DNA of 32,988 nt from Candidatus Gastranaerophilales bacterium (GCA_905236055.1 CAJOOA010000023.1:1-32988), one strand, 5' to 3'; positions 6,942 through 15,744 are shown, counted from the stretch's first letter. Notes: a model not told the origin generated them from the letters alone. Program-made: numbers and translations.

Positions 6942-6955
6942 AAATTACGTAATTT
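6942..6955. promoter_or_regulatory. 14-bp palindrome upstream of prs
   Basis: AAATTACGTAATTT is a perfect palindrome 18 bp before the prs ATG and just upstream of its AAAGGA Shine-Dalgarno. A -10-like TAAAAT lies at 6925-6930, so the palindrome would fall near the start of the transcript. It could be an operator; no T-run follows, so it is not a terminator. Confidence 0.35.
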
Positions 6956-6973
6956 AGAGAAAGGATAGTTTCA

Positions 6974-7984
6974 ATGGTTTTGGAAGTGCCTTATCCACAG
7001 CTTGAGCGTGCAGTCAATCCAACTCATGACATACGCTTATTTTCCGGTCGTTCAAACCCTGCTCTTGCGCAGGAAATTGCAGATTACCTCGGAACAACAG
7101 TCGGTCCTATGGTTATTAAAAATTTTGCCGATGGCGAAATTTATGTTCAGGTAAAGGAAAGCATAAGGGGTGATGACGTTTTCATTATTCAACCGCTCTG
7201 CAATCCGGTTAATGAAAACCTTATGGAACTTCTTATAATGATTGATGCGTTCAAAAGAGCAAGCGCAAAAACCATCACAGCCGTAATTCCTTACTACGGT
7301 TATGCAAGACAAGACAGAAAAACTTCCGGAAGGGAAGCTATTACGGCAAAATTAGTAGCAGACCTTTTGACTACTGCAGGTGCAACAAGAGTTTTGGCTA
7401 TGGATTTGCACACAGGTCAGATACAAGGGTTCTTTAATATTCTTGTTGACCATATTTTTGCAGCACCGATTATTGTGGATTACATCAAAGGTTTGAACCT
7501 TAACCCAGAAGAAATGGTCGCTGTATCTCCGGATATGGGCGGCGCTAACAGAACAAGATATTTTGCTAAAAAACTAGATTGCCCGATGGCGATTATAGAT
7601 AAACGTCGTGATAAACATAACGAAGCAATCGCAGCTCACATAATCGGTGATGTTGAAGGCAAAATCTGTCTGATGTTCGATGATATGATTGACACAGCAG
7701 GAACTATTTGCGAGGCATCAAAACTCCTCAAGAGCAAAGGTGCAAAAGCTGTATACGTAGGTGCAACACATGCCGTATTCTCCGGTCCTGCAATAGAACG
7801 ACTTAAGGAATCACCTATTGAAGAATGTATCGTAACAAATACAATTCCGTGGAAACAGGAAGATTTGCCGTCAAATGTTAAACAACTGTCGGTTGCTTCA
7901 CTTTTGGGACAAGCTATTTCAAGAATCCACGATGACGAATCCGTAAGTTCGTTGTTCGGATTCGAAAAAGATATGAAGGTTTAA
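6974..7984 (+). CDS. prs: Ribose-phosphate pyrophosphokinase (PRPP synthetase)
   Basis: The 336-residue protein is a full-length class I PRPP synthetase, which makes phosphoribosyl pyrophosphate from ribose-5-phosphate and ATP for nucleotide, His and Trp synthesis. Recognisable segments are 'NFADGEIYVQVKESIRGDDV', 'PYYGYARQDRK', 'AMDLHTGQIQGFF', the flexible-loop 'DKRRDKHN' and the ribose-5-phosphate loop 'DDMIDTAGTI'. A short N-terminal extension ('MVLEVPYPQLERAVNPTH') precedes the usual start of the fold. AAAGGA lies 9 nt upstream of the ATG. Transcription ends at the perfect palindromic terminator shared with the convergent gap gene. Confidence 0.97.
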   Translation: MVLEVPYPQLERAVNPTHDIRLFSGRSNPALAQEIADYLGTTVGPMVIKNFADGEIYVQVKESIRGDDVFIIQPLCNPVNENLMELLIMIDAFKRASAKTITAVIPYYGYARQDRKTSGREAITAKLVADLLTTAGATRVLAMDLHTGQIQGFFNILVDHIFAAPIIVDYIKGLNLNPEEMVAVSPDMGGANRTRYFAKKLDCPMAIIDKRRDKHNEAIAAHIIGDVEGKICLMFDDMIDTAGTICEASKLLKSKGAKAVYVGATHAVFSGPAIERLKESPIEECIVTNTIPWKQEDLPSNVKQLSVASLLGQAISRIHDDESVSSLFGFEKDMKV

Positions 7985-8000
7985 AAACAATATTAATATT

Positions 8001-8036
8001 AAAAAAAGAGGTTCGGAATTCCGAACCTCTTTTTTT
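8001..8036. terminator. Bidirectional intrinsic terminator prs / gap
   Basis: A perfect 36-bp palindrome: seven A, then GAGGTTCGG, a central AATT, CCGAACCTC and seven T. Either strand gives a GC-rich stem followed by a U-run, so it serves both prs (plus) and the convergent gap gene (minus). Confidence 0.95.
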
Positions 8037-8067
8037 GTCTTCGGGCAATCTGCCCAAGTCCTTATGG

Positions 8068-9318
8068 TTATGCTTTTTCAGCAATAACGTCTTTTGCAAC
8101 TTCGTTTGCAAGAGTTAAGTAGCTTCTTGTGTAACCGAATTCGTTATCATAGTATGCTTTGATAACAGCCATGTTATCGCCAATCATCATGATACTTTCA
8201 GGAACAACAAGTGCACTTTCATGCCTGCCGATTACATCTCTTGAGCTTGAACCCTTAGGAGCCATAGCTATCAAGTTTTTGTATTCTTCACTTGCTGCTG
8301 CATCTTTGAATGCTTGTTTAAGTTCATCTGCAGTAGTTGCATTCTTAAGATTCAAAGTAATAACAGCCAATGAACCATCAGCGGTTGGAACACGAGTAGC
8401 TGTACCGTTTAATTTGCCCTTAAGTTCAGGAAGAACTAAACCAACTGCCTTAGCTGCACCTGTTGTGGTCGGAATCATTGAATCAAAAGAACCACGTTTT
8501 TTAGAGTCAGCTTCTTTGTTTGATTTGTCAGCTGTAAATTGAGTAGCTGTAGCTGCGTGAACTGTTTCAATATAACCGCTTGCAACGCCGAATTTATCAT
8601 TCATCAATTTGATAATTGGAGCAATACAAGTAGTTGTACAGCTTGCAGCAGAAGCGATTCTGCCTTCATTCTTAATATCAGCAATTCTTTCGCTGTTTAC
8701 ACCTGCAACAATTGTAGGCATTGGTGTAATTGATTTGTCTTTTTCCTTGCTAGGAGCTGAAAGAAGAGCATATTTAGCTGAAGGAGTTGTAGTTAACAAT
8801 TCACCCATAGCTGCTTTACTTGTTCTAGCGCCTGTTGCATCAAGCATGATTTCAGCATTATATTTTGAGAAATCAACGTCTGCTCTTGTAGCAACAAGAT
8901 TAATATCTTCTTCGCCACCTACAGCTGATTTAACATTCAAAAATACATCGCCATCTTCATTACGTTTGATAGATGTTGCAATGCATTCCGGCAATCTGCC
9001 CAAAACGCTGTCATTTCTGATTTGTGAAAGTAAGTCTTCATCACCTACATCTTTAATAGTTTTATCGCCTTTTAAACCCATTGAACCCATGTTGATTGCA
9101 ACAAGGTTTAATTTTGGCATAACTTCTTTTAATCTGTCCCAAGTGCTATAAACACCTTTTGGCGCATGATTTGCCAATAAATATTCACGGAGAACGTTTC
9201 TACCGATTCTTCCGCCGCCGCCTACTAAAGCAACATTGGCAACATGTTTGCTTGCCATTCTTTCAATACCATTAAAATTGGTATTACTACCATAAGGTCT
9301 AATTGATTGAATTTCCAT
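8068..9318 (-). CDS. gap: Glyceraldehyde-3-phosphate dehydrogenase, long divergent form
   Basis: The protein has the GAPDH landmarks: NAD-binding 'VGGGGRIGRNVLREYL' (about 32-47), catalytic Cys227 in 'SAASCTTTCIAP', His254 in 'ETVHAATATQ', substrate-binding 'TRVPTADGSLAV' and C-terminal 'YYDNEFGYTRSYL'. At 416 residues it is about 80 longer than the usual 335: there is an N-terminal extension of about 27 residues and extra sequence in the nucleotide-binding domain (about 48-95). The extension contains 'SNTNFNG', like leaders on other proteins in this window. It oxidises glyceraldehyde-3-phosphate in glycolysis; coenzyme preference cannot be judged. The start has a strong AGGAGG. The gene is monocistronic and ends at the shared terminator. 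Confidence 0.93.
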   Translation of the reverse strand: MEIQSIRPYGSNTNFNGIERMASKHVANVALVGGGGRIGRNVLREYLLANHAPKGVYSTWDRLKEVMPKLNLVAINMGSMGLKGDKTIKDVGDEDLLSQIRNDSVLGRLPECIATSIKRNEDGDVFLNVKSAVGGEEDINLVATRADVDFSKYNAEIMLDATGARTSKAAMGELLTTTPSAKYALLSAPSKEKDKSITPMPTIVAGVNSERIADIKNEGRIASAASCTTTCIAPIIKLMNDKFGVASGYIETVHAATATQFTADKSNKEADSKKRGSFDSMIPTTTGAAKAVGLVLPELKGKLNGTATRVPTADGSLAVITLNLKNATTADELKQAFKDAAASEEYKNLIAMAPKGSSSRDVIGRHESALVVPESIMMIGDNMAVIKAYYDNEFGYTRSYLTLANEVAKDVIAEKA

Positions 9319-9523
9319 TTTTTCCTCCTAAATCCAATATCTACTAACTAATATTGTAAAATATGTACCTATACATGCTATTTAAACACCCTGAAAATAT
9401 TTTTTGCTGATATATGAAAAAATATAAATTATTTGTTACAAAACTTAATAATCCATCTAAAAAAGGCAATTTTGAAAATGAATTTGCGTTCATGTATATA
9501 GATTACTAATAACGAGGTAAAAT

Positions 9524-10444
9524 ATGAGCGCATTTTGGAATGGTTTCGGACAGGGCTTTGGATTCGGTTTCGGATTCAACTTCATGAACTGGTGCTGCAA
9601 TCCGTTTTTCATGGGATATGGCATGGGAATGGGCATGAGCATGCCCATGTTTGGAGGTTGGGGCATGCCTATGTTCGGAGGTTGGGGCATGCCCTCAAAT
9701 AACTTCTATTATGTACCTAATTATAGCGGACAAAGTATATATGATTATAGCCCCGCAGGTGGTGGCGGCGTTAGCGGCAATTTTGATGAGCTAACACTGA
9801 CAAAAACCGAAAACGGTAACGTTAAAAAGGAAGAACCTAAATCTGAACAACCGAAGGTATCAGAAGAGGCACAAACGCTTTATAACAGATACCACAAATT
9901 AGATGGAGTTTCTTCCGATTTAACACCGGAATTCTGCGATAAAGTTATTGAAGTAGCAAATAATGTAAAGTGCAAACCGGAAGATTTGATGGCAATAATA
10001 TATGCAGAAAGCAGATTTGATCATACATTTACATCCAAATCCAATGACAAAAAGGATGTTTATGTAGGGTTAATAAGATTTAAACATAATGACAGATGCC
10101 CGATAGATCATGAAGGTCAACAAATACTCGGTTTGGACGTAACTGTTTCTGAACTTAAAGGAATGAGTGCAATCGAACAACTTGAATATGTAAAAGAATA
10201 TATCATGGCTCATAAATCTAATTCGGCTGCAGAATTAACATTAGAAGGTCTTGCAGCAATGATTTGTACGACAGAGGGTGAGTCAACTTATTATGCTAAA
10301 AAAGGAACTGCTGCATATAGTAATAATAAAAAATTTGATATACCTACAGGTGATGGTAACAAAAAGAAAGTCGATAAAGTAATTACTCAAGATGAACTTG
10401 TTAATGGACTTGAAAAATTAAAATGCAGCACTTGGGATAAATAA
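9524..10444 (+). CDS. Gly/Phe/Met-rich protein with lysozyme-like domain
   Basis: Residues 1-60 are a low-complexity tract of Gly, Phe, Met and Trp ('GFGFGFGFNF', 'GYGMGMGMSM', then 'MPMFGGWG' twice), with no normal signal peptide. A charged linker (about 85-115) leads to an alpha-helical domain (about 115-300) with a soluble lytic transglycosylase-like core: 'PEDLMAIIYAESRFD' places Glu162 as a candidate catalytic acid, followed by 'VGLIRFK' where transglycosylases have a Gly-Leu-x-Gln-like segment. That suggests peptidoglycan cleavage, but the second motif is altered and activity is not certain. A GAGG Shine-Dalgarno precedes the ATG. The gene stands alone between divergent gap and a convergent HNH-like gene. 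Confidence 0.65.
   Translation: MSAFWNGFGQGFGFGFGFNFMNWCCNPFFMGYGMGMGMSMPMFGGWGMPMFGGWGMPSNNFYYVPNYSGQSIYDYSPAGGGGVSGNFDELTLTKTENGNVKKEEPKSEQPKVSEEAQTLYNRYHKLDGVSSDLTPEFCDKVIEVANNVKCKPEDLMAIIYAESRFDHTFTSKSNDKKDVYVGLIRFKHNDRCPIDHEGQQILGLDVTVSELKGMSAIEQLEYVKEYIMAHKSNSAAELTLEGLAAMICTTEGESTYYAKKGTAAYSNNKKFDIPTGDGNKKKVDKVITQDELVNGLEKLKCSTWDK
9641..9688 (+). repeat. 24-bp tandem repeat, two units, in-frame
   Basis: Units 9641-9664 and 9665-9688 differ at two positions and each encode MPMFGGWG. A third unit begins but stops after six bases. Copy number could vary between strains without breaking the frame. Confidence 0.85.
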
Positions 10445-10453
10445 GATATTGTT

Positions 10454-11551
10454 TTAAACGTTACTTGATTTGTGGTCATCCCAGCGGTGTTCAAATTCGT
10501 CTACCGCTTTAGCGGCTTCTTCTTCCGTATATTTATACTTTGAAAGACTTATCATAATTCGTCCTTCGGATTCTTCCATGAGTTTTTTCTTTATCTTATA
10601 AGGATATGTTTCATTTCCTTTCATACCGCCATTATGGATTTCTTCAATAATGTCATCAACATATTTTTGCATATATTGAGGAATTTTCGGGAACCTTTTG
10701 ATGTATTCCGTTAAAGGCATGTTTTCTCTGTATCTGTTTCCGCTTGCGGAAGTAAGAAGAAAATTCCCTATCGTATTCATTCCGCCCAGCGAAGCAGGGG
10801 TTATATGTTCTATCGAACCGGTTGAAGCAATAAAAATACGCCGCACGATTTCTGTCTGACTACGTTTGGAATACTTTACTATAAATGCATTTCGACTGCT
10901 TTCAGAAGTCGGCAAAAACAATGCCTTATTTTTTATATCGCTAAAAATTTCCCGTTCATTTTCTTTCGGGATAATTTCCTCCAACGAATTCAAAAAAGTT
11001 TTACGTTTAAAAGTATCGTGTTTGCTGTTACTCAAAATTATTTGTCTGCATTTCGTTGTTTTTGTTCTGAGTTTTAATGCCGTTTGGGGAGACAATTTTC
11101 TGGAAAGCATATCAACATCATCCAAAACCTCCAACTCTTCTAATTTCAATTTTGTAAGTGCATTGGTTTTAATCATTTCCAAACAATTTTGTAAATCATC
11201 ATCAGGATTCAAAAGGGCAAAATCCTTAAAAATCGCATACATTGATTTTTCTACCGGAAGCATATTTTTTTTATATGCGGCCAAAAGCTTCACAGCATCT
11301 TCCGCTGTTTTACATTTGGCAAGATTTTTTTCGAACCCCTTAATCATTTCACTGGGAATAATTTTAATCCCTCTGTAAGGACAAGTTATATCTCTAAGCT
11401 TCCTTAATGGTTTTCCGGCAGACGTAGTGCCCTCATAAGGTATATCATAGTAATACCTGAGGTAACTTTCCGGAGTAAATTTGGGTGCAGGTTTGGGGTT
11501 AACTTTTGAATTAGCTTTAGGAGCAGTTTTTTTCGTATTTTTTTTGCTCAT
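10454..11551 (-). CDS. HNH-endonuclease-like protein
   Basis: The 365-residue protein starts with a Lys/Pro-rich basic stretch (1-25), then 'DITCPYRG' (about 54-61), which looks like a zinc-knuckle 'CPYC' that has lost its second Cys. A helical middle follows. Near the C-terminus 'SIEHITPASLGGMNTIGNFL' (His249) and 'ASGNRYREN' resemble an HNH nuclease core, in which His acts as the base and Asn/His bind metal. The reading as a DNA nuclease is tentative, since the zinc site is degraded. I start it at ATG 11551, which has an AAGG Shine-Dalgarno; an upstream ATG at 11590 would add 13 residues but has none. It faces no partner gene, so its role is unclear. Confidence 0.55.
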   Translation of the reverse strand: MSKKNTKKTAPKANSKVNPKPAPKFTPESYLRYYYDIPYEGTTSAGKPLRKLRDITCPYRGIKIIPSEMIKGFEKNLAKCKTAEDAVKLLAAYKKNMLPVEKSMYAIFKDFALLNPDDDLQNCLEMIKTNALTKLKLEELEVLDDVDMLSRKLSPQTALKLRTKTTKCRQIILSNSKHDTFKRKTFLNSLEEIIPKENEREIFSDIKNKALFLPTSESSRNAFIVKYSKRSQTEIVRRIFIASTGSIEHITPASLGGMNTIGNFLLTSASGNRYRENMPLTEYIKRFPKIPQYMQKYVDDIIEEIHNGGMKGNETYPYKIKKKLMEESEGRIMISLSKYKYTEEEAAKAVDEFEHRWDDHKSSNV

Positions 11552-11636
11552 ACTTGCCTTTAATCTATAGTTCCATACCCATGATATCAAATATTTCAGG
11601 CATATTCAAGATATATCGTGTTATTATAAAACAAAT

Positions 11637-12782
11637 TTATACCAAATGAGTTATATTATCTCTCGTAATTACAGCATCGTAATTTTTGTACCCGAGAGTT
11701 TGTACAATATTGTCAGAATGAGCCCCCGCTATTCTTCTGCACTCTTCAGAATCATAATTTACCATACCTCTGGCGAATTCCAAACCGCTCTCGTCACAAA
11801 TCGAAACAACTTCGCCCTGCTTGAAATCATTAACTATATCCAAAATACCTATCGGGAGCAAACTTTTGCATTGTTTCAAAATCGCATCCTTTGCCCCTTC
11901 GTTAACTATAATTTTGCCTAGAACATTTGTTGCATAACCAATCCAGCGTTTTTTACCTGACAGATTTTCATTCGTCGGAATAAACATTGTGCCCAAATCT
12001 TCGCCCTGAAAAATTCTGCTTATTACACTTGGAGATTTTCCGTTTGCAATAAGAACTTTTCCCCCGAATCTTGTAACAAGTTTCGCCGCCTCCAGCTTAG
12101 TCCTCATACCGCCTCTGCCACCCTCCGAAGCATCCGTTCCGAGCGCAAGAATTTCGTCAGTAACACCGTTTACCTCTTTTATCAATTCGGCATCAGGATT
12201 CTCTTTAGGATTAGAAGTATAAAGCCCATCTATATCAGACAACAAAATTAACAAATCTGCGTCAAGCTCGCTTGATACAAGGGCAGAAAGCTTGTCGTTA
12301 TCGGAAAAAGAAACTTTTATCCCCGCAAGTCGATCCGCAAGTTCTATGGTTGAAACTGTATCATTTTGATTAATTATTGGCACGACCCTCATTTCCAACA
12401 ATTTGTTAAGAGTTGTTCTCAAACTTAGATATCTGTGACGAAGTGAAAAATCATCTTCTGTCAAAAGGATTTGCGCGATCGGAATATCGTAAACCCCAAA
12501 TCCGTTTTCATAAAACGACATCAGACGACTTTGACCGACTGCGGCACATGCCTGCTTAACCCCATCACCATCCGTTGTTTCAAGATTAAGCTTCTTTTTG
12601 CCCAAACCGACTGCGCCGGAGGTTACGACAATAATTTCTTTACCTGATTTTACAAGTTTTGAAATATCTTCAATGAACGAATATATACGGGAAAGTGCGA
12701 CTTCACCCTCTTCGTTTCTGAGGATATTTGTTCCGAGTTTTATTACAATTCTGTTTGCGTTGATAAATTCATTGCGATTCAT
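11637..12782 (-). CDS. proB: Glutamate 5-kinase
   Basis: The 381-residue protein has an amino-acid-kinase domain (1 to about 260) and a C-terminal PUA domain (about 280-375), the full-length ProB layout. Motifs include 'RIVIKLGTNIL', 'VVTSGAVGLGKKKL', 'INQNDTVST' and 'GGRGGMRTKLEAAKL'. It phosphorylates glutamate in the first step of proline synthesis and is normally feedback-inhibited by proline. The ATG lies 1 bp after the thrC stop and its GGGG Shine-Dalgarno is inside thrC, so the two are co-transcribed. proA, the usual partner, is not in the window. Confidence 0.96.
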   Translation of the reverse strand: MNRNEFINANRIVIKLGTNILRNEEGEVALSRIYSFIEDISKLVKSGKEIIVVTSGAVGLGKKKLNLETTDGDGVKQACAAVGQSRLMSFYENGFGVYDIPIAQILLTEDDFSLRHRYLSLRTTLNKLLEMRVVPIINQNDTVSTIELADRLAGIKVSFSDNDKLSALVSSELDADLLILLSDIDGLYTSNPKENPDAELIKEVNGVTDEILALGTDASEGGRGGMRTKLEAAKLVTRFGGKVLIANGKSPSVISRIFQGEDLGTMFIPTNENLSGKKRWIGYATNVLGKIIVNEGAKDAILKQCKSLLPIGILDIVNDFKQGEVVSICDESGLEFARGMVNYDSEECRRIAGAHSDNIVQTLGYKNYDAVITRDNITHLV

Positions 12783-12783
12783 G

Positions 12784-13842
12784 TTATAACCCCATAACTT
12801 TCAAAACATCTTTAAGTTCTGCAGAACTCTTTTTAACGTCTGCATTTGAATATTTTATGGCATTGTCAGGATCTTTAAGCCCGTTGCCCGTCAGAATACA
12901 AACGATATCCGCACCTTGCTTAACAAGTCCTTGAGAATGTGCCTGAATTAACCCTGCAACAGATGCCGCACTTGCCGGTTCACAAAGAACGCCCTCTGTT
13001 GAAGCAAGCATCTTGTACGCTTCAACAATTTTTTCATCAGTTACACATCCTATTTTACCCCCGCTCTCATCGCGAGCTGCTTCTGCCTGTTTCCAGCTTG
13101 CCGGATTTCCTATTCTTATTGCAGTTGCCAAGGTTTCGGGTTTCATAATCCTTTCACCTCTTACAATTGCTGCAGCACCCTCGGCCTCAAATCCCATCAT
13201 TTGGGGTAAATTGTTGATAACCCCGGCTTGTTTATATTCCTTGTAACCCTTCCAATAAGCCGTAATATTTCCTGCATTCCCGACAGGAATAAAATGATAG
13301 TCCGGAGCTTTACCCAGAGCATCACAAATCTCAAAAGCACCTGTCTTTTGACCTTCTATTCTATATGGGTTAACAGAATTTACAAGTGTAATCGGATGTG
13401 TGTCAGAAATTGCCCTTACACATTCAAGCGCTTGGTCAAAATTACCTTGAATCGCAATAATTTCAGCCCCATACATCATTGCTTGAGAAAGTTTTCCAAG
13501 CGCAATATATCCATCCGGAATTAATACAAAGGTTTTTATTCCTGCTTTTGCACCATAAGCAGCAGCAGAAGCCGAAGTATTTCCCGTTGAAGCACAAATA
13601 ATTGCACCTGCACCTTCTTCTTTGGCTTTTGTTACAGCCATCGTCATACCGCGATCTTTAAAGCTTCCGGTAGGATTACAACCCTCGAATTTTAGATATA
13701 AATTGCACTCCAAGCCAATTGTTTTAGCCAAGTTATCAGCTTTGATTAACGGAGTGTTGCCCTCGTTCAGTGTAACAATTTCGGTAGTTTCCGACACCGG
13801 CAGATATTTTCTGTATTTATCTATTAAACCTTTGTAATACAT
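12784..13842 (-). CDS. thrC: Threonine synthase
   Basis: The 352-residue PLP enzyme converts O-phosphohomoserine to threonine. The PLP lysine is Lys62 in '[12 protein letters not shown]', and the phosphate-binding loop '[15 protein letters not shown]' is intact. Length matches the short threonine synthase class. The start ATG at 13842 is preceded by GGGAGAGAG. An upstream in-frame ATG at 13884 is excluded because the promoter -10 (13861-13866) lies downstream of it. proB follows with a 1-bp gap; hom is upstream on the same strand, separated by an opposite-strand gene. Confidence 0.96.
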   Translation of the reverse strand: MYYKGLIDKYRKYLPVSETTEIVTLNEGNTPLIKADNLAKTIGLECNLYLKFEGCNPTGSFKDRGMTMAVTKAKEEGAGAIICASTGNTSASAAAYGAKAGIKTFVLIPDGYIALGKLSQAMMYGAEIIAIQGNFDQALECVRAISDTHPITLVNSVNPYRIEGQKTGAFEICDALGKAPDYHFIPVGNAGNITAYWKGYKEYKQAGVINNLPQMMGFEAEGAAAIVRGERIMKPETLATAIRIGNPASWKQAEAARDESGGKIGCVTDEKIVEAYKMLASTEGVLCEPASAASVAGLIQAHSQGLVKQGADIVCILTGNGLKDPDNAIKYSNADVKKSSAELKDVLKVMGL

Positions 13843-13860
13843 ATTCTCTCTCCCTAGCTT

Positions 13861-13889
13861 ATTATAAATATAACACGATTTCACACCAA
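13861..13889 (-). promoter_or_regulatory. thrC-proB promoter
   Basis: On the minus strand TTGGTG (13884-13889) and TATAAT (13861-13866) are separated by 17 bp. The transcript would start about 12 nt before the thrC Shine-Dalgarno and ATG region. The match and spacing are close to the sigma-70 consensus. Confidence 0.65.
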
Positions 13890-13934
13890 TGTAAAAATAA
13901 ATAACTTTTTAATCTTTTAAAATAAAAATAATAA

Positions 13935-13963
13935 TTTACATTTAAGCACTTTTTATGTAATAT
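13935..13963 (+). promoter_or_regulatory. Promoter of the 141-residue small gene
   Basis: TTTACA (13935-13940) and TAATAT (13958-13963) are spaced by 17 bp. The predicted start near 13970 lies downstream of the ATG at 13962, so translation must begin at 14013, where AGGAG is present. Confidence 0.6.
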
Positions 13964-14012
13964 GTCGGTTGTATCAGAGTTTGAATGTGTATTAAACCAA
14001 AGGAGTTTAATT

Positions 14013-14438
14013 ATGAATGTGCTATCCGTGAACAACATAACAACAAGAAATGCATTTAAAGGTTTGTGGAAAGAAGGACCGGAACGTATAGTTGGTTCGG
14101 ATGTTCTGGGACTAAATATGGAACAAGATTATTATTACCATCCATTTGCAGACGAATCCGAAAATGTAATAACAATGGAGCTTAAACGTGAAGCAAGGGA
14201 AATAAGTTATCCTGGAGCCGCTGAATATAGCGTAAATACTTTGAAATTTGCACCTGTACTTAAAAAAGCATTATCTTTTACTAAATCAGAATACAATGCA
14301 TATAAAAACTTTTACGGAAAAGTATTACCCGAATCAATGAAGAATATTGAACTTGAACTAAAATCATTCGGATTAAATGAATATCTTAACAAAGGATTGC
14401 TCTATAAAATAAAACAGCTACTGCATTTTTACAAATAA
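14013..14438 (+). CDS. Unknown protein with N-terminal FxG-type leader
   Basis: The 141-residue protein is not recognised. It begins 'MNVLSVNNITTRNAFKG', an Asn-rich leader with Phe-x-Gly, followed by a Tyr-rich stretch ('EQDYYYHPF') and a Lys-rich helical C-terminus ending in 'KIKQLLHFYK'. No signal peptide or membrane segment is visible. The ATG has AGGAG 7 nt upstream and its own promoter. It lies between hom and thrC but on the opposite strand, convergent with hom, so it is not part of threonine synthesis by position alone. Confidence 0.75.
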   Translation: MNVLSVNNITTRNAFKGLWKEGPERIVGSDVLGLNMEQDYYYHPFADESENVITMELKREAREISYPGAAEYSVNTLKFAPVLKKALSFTKSEYNAYKNFYGKVLPESMKNIELELKSFGLNEYLNKGLLYKIKQLLHFYK

Positions 14439-14455
14439 ACTAATTCATTTATAAA

Positions 14456-15712
14456 TTATTCAGCAACTCTTATCAAGCTCATGACTTCACAGTCGGTAAG
14501 TTCTGATACAACTTCCTTTATGCTTTTTTCAAGGCATTTTTCCGTAATAACCGTGATTTCTGCCGTGTTATTTTCATTTACACCTTTTTGAAGTATGCTT
14601 GCAAGACTGATTTGCTTATTAGCACATATTGTACCAATTTTTGCGATAACACCGATAGCGTTTGGCGCTTTAATAGCCATATAATACTTGTTATAAGTAT
14701 CGTCGATGTTAACTGGAGTTGCAGTTGAATGATGATTACATCTCATCATCGGAAGAATATAATCTGTCGTTCCGAATTCTCTTGCTATTGCTAAAATATC
14801 TCCAACCACAGAGCTTGCTGTCGGGAATTCTCCAGCACCGGGACCGGATAAAACTATTTTCCCAATCGGATGTCCGCTCATCTCAACAGCATTTGTTACA
14901 TAATTTGTGTGAGCAAGCAACGTATTTTTGGGAACAAGCATCGGGTGAACCCTCACATCGGCATTATTATTTTCATCAATAGAAGCACTTGCAATAAGTT
15001 TAATTTTATATCCAAGCTCGTTAGCCACCTTCATATCATTTGCACGAACTTTTGTGATCCCTTCTCTGTATACATTTTCAAATTTAATTCTTGAATTAAA
15101 AGCAATCGTTGCGAGAGTTGTAATCTTATATGCCGCATCAAAGCCCTCAACATCACCTGTAGGATCAGTTTCTGCATAGCCAAGTTGCTGCGCTTCTCTT
15201 AAAACATCCTCATAAGAAGCTCCGTCTGTATCCATTTTTGTCAAAATATAATTTGTAGTCCCGTTGAGAATTGCTTGTATTTTACTTATTCTGTTACCCG
15301 CAAGAATCGTTTTAATCGGCATAATTATAGGTATACCACCGGCTATAGCAGCTTCGTAAAGGACTACACAATTATTTTCTTCAGAAAGATTAAATAATTC
15401 TTCGCCCTTTTTTGCCAAAAGTTCTTTGTTAGCGGTTACAATATGCTTTTTATTTTTAAGAGCCGTTTCAATATAACTCCAGGCCGGTTCAACCCCGCCA
15501 ATGAGCTCTACCACAACATCAATTTCCGGATTATTAACAACTTCATAAGGGTTGTCCGTGAGCATTTCCTTAGGAACATTGACCGACCGCGGTTTGTTTA
15601 TATTTCGCACAGCAATTTTTATAATTTCAACCTCATCAAATTGCTGCAAACTCTTATAAACACCTGAGCCAACCGTTCCTAAACCTATAATACCTATCTT
15701 TATTTTTGACAT
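14456..15712 (-). CDS. hom: Homoserine dehydrogenase
   Basis: The 418-residue monofunctional enzyme reduces aspartate semialdehyde to homoserine, feeding threonine and methionine. It has the N-terminal nucleotide-binding motif 'IGIIGLGTVGSGVYKSL', the central 'ATANKELLA'-like segment seen as 'HIVTANKELLAKKG', 'AAIAGGIPII' and 'ILNGTTNYILTKM', and a C-terminal ACT domain (about 345-415, 'IGVIAKIGTICANKQISLAS'), which usually binds threonine for feedback control. The ATG is preceded by GGGAG. It has its own promoter and sits upstream of thrC on the same strand. Confidence 0.96.
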   Translation of the reverse strand: MSKIKIGIIGLGTVGSGVYKSLQQFDEVEIIKIAVRNINKPRSVNVPKEMLTDNPYEVVNNPEIDVVVELIGGVEPAWSYIETALKNKKHIVTANKELLAKKGEELFNLSEENNCVVLYEAAIAGGIPIIMPIKTILAGNRISKIQAILNGTTNYILTKMDTDGASYEDVLREAQQLGYAETDPTGDVEGFDAAYKITTLATIAFNSRIKFENVYREGITKVRANDMKVANELGYKIKLIASASIDENNNADVRVHPMLVPKNTLLAHTNYVTNAVEMSGHPIGKIVLSGPGAGEFPTASSVVGDILAIAREFGTTDYILPMMRCNHHSTATPVNIDDTYNKYYMAIKAPNAIGVIAKIGTICANKQISLASILQKGVNENNTAEITVITEKCLEKSIKEVVSELTDCEVMSLIRVAE

Positions 15713-15735
15713 ATAAAACTCCCAATTCTTGAAAC

Positions 15736-15744
15736 ATTATAACA
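15736..15744 (-). promoter_or_regulatory. hom promoter (extended -10)
   Basis: The minus strand reads TGT-TATAAT, a consensus extended -10, about 24 bp before the hom ATG. The -35 is weak, as is common with extended -10 promoters. Confidence 0.6.

Noticed and set aside
8001-8036. 36-bp perfect palindrome as a special element
   Set aside because: Its A-run, GC stem and T-run fit an ordinary bidirectional terminator between two convergent genes.
8609-9151. 180-residue open frame on the plus strand opposite gap
   Set aside because: It is antisense to a well-supported GAPDH gene, has no ribosome site and its composition follows from the gap codons.
9490-9690. Proline-rich minus-strand open frame ('MPQPPN' repeats)
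   Set aside because: It is the mirror of the Gly/Met-rich repeat in the 9524 gene and has no start signal.
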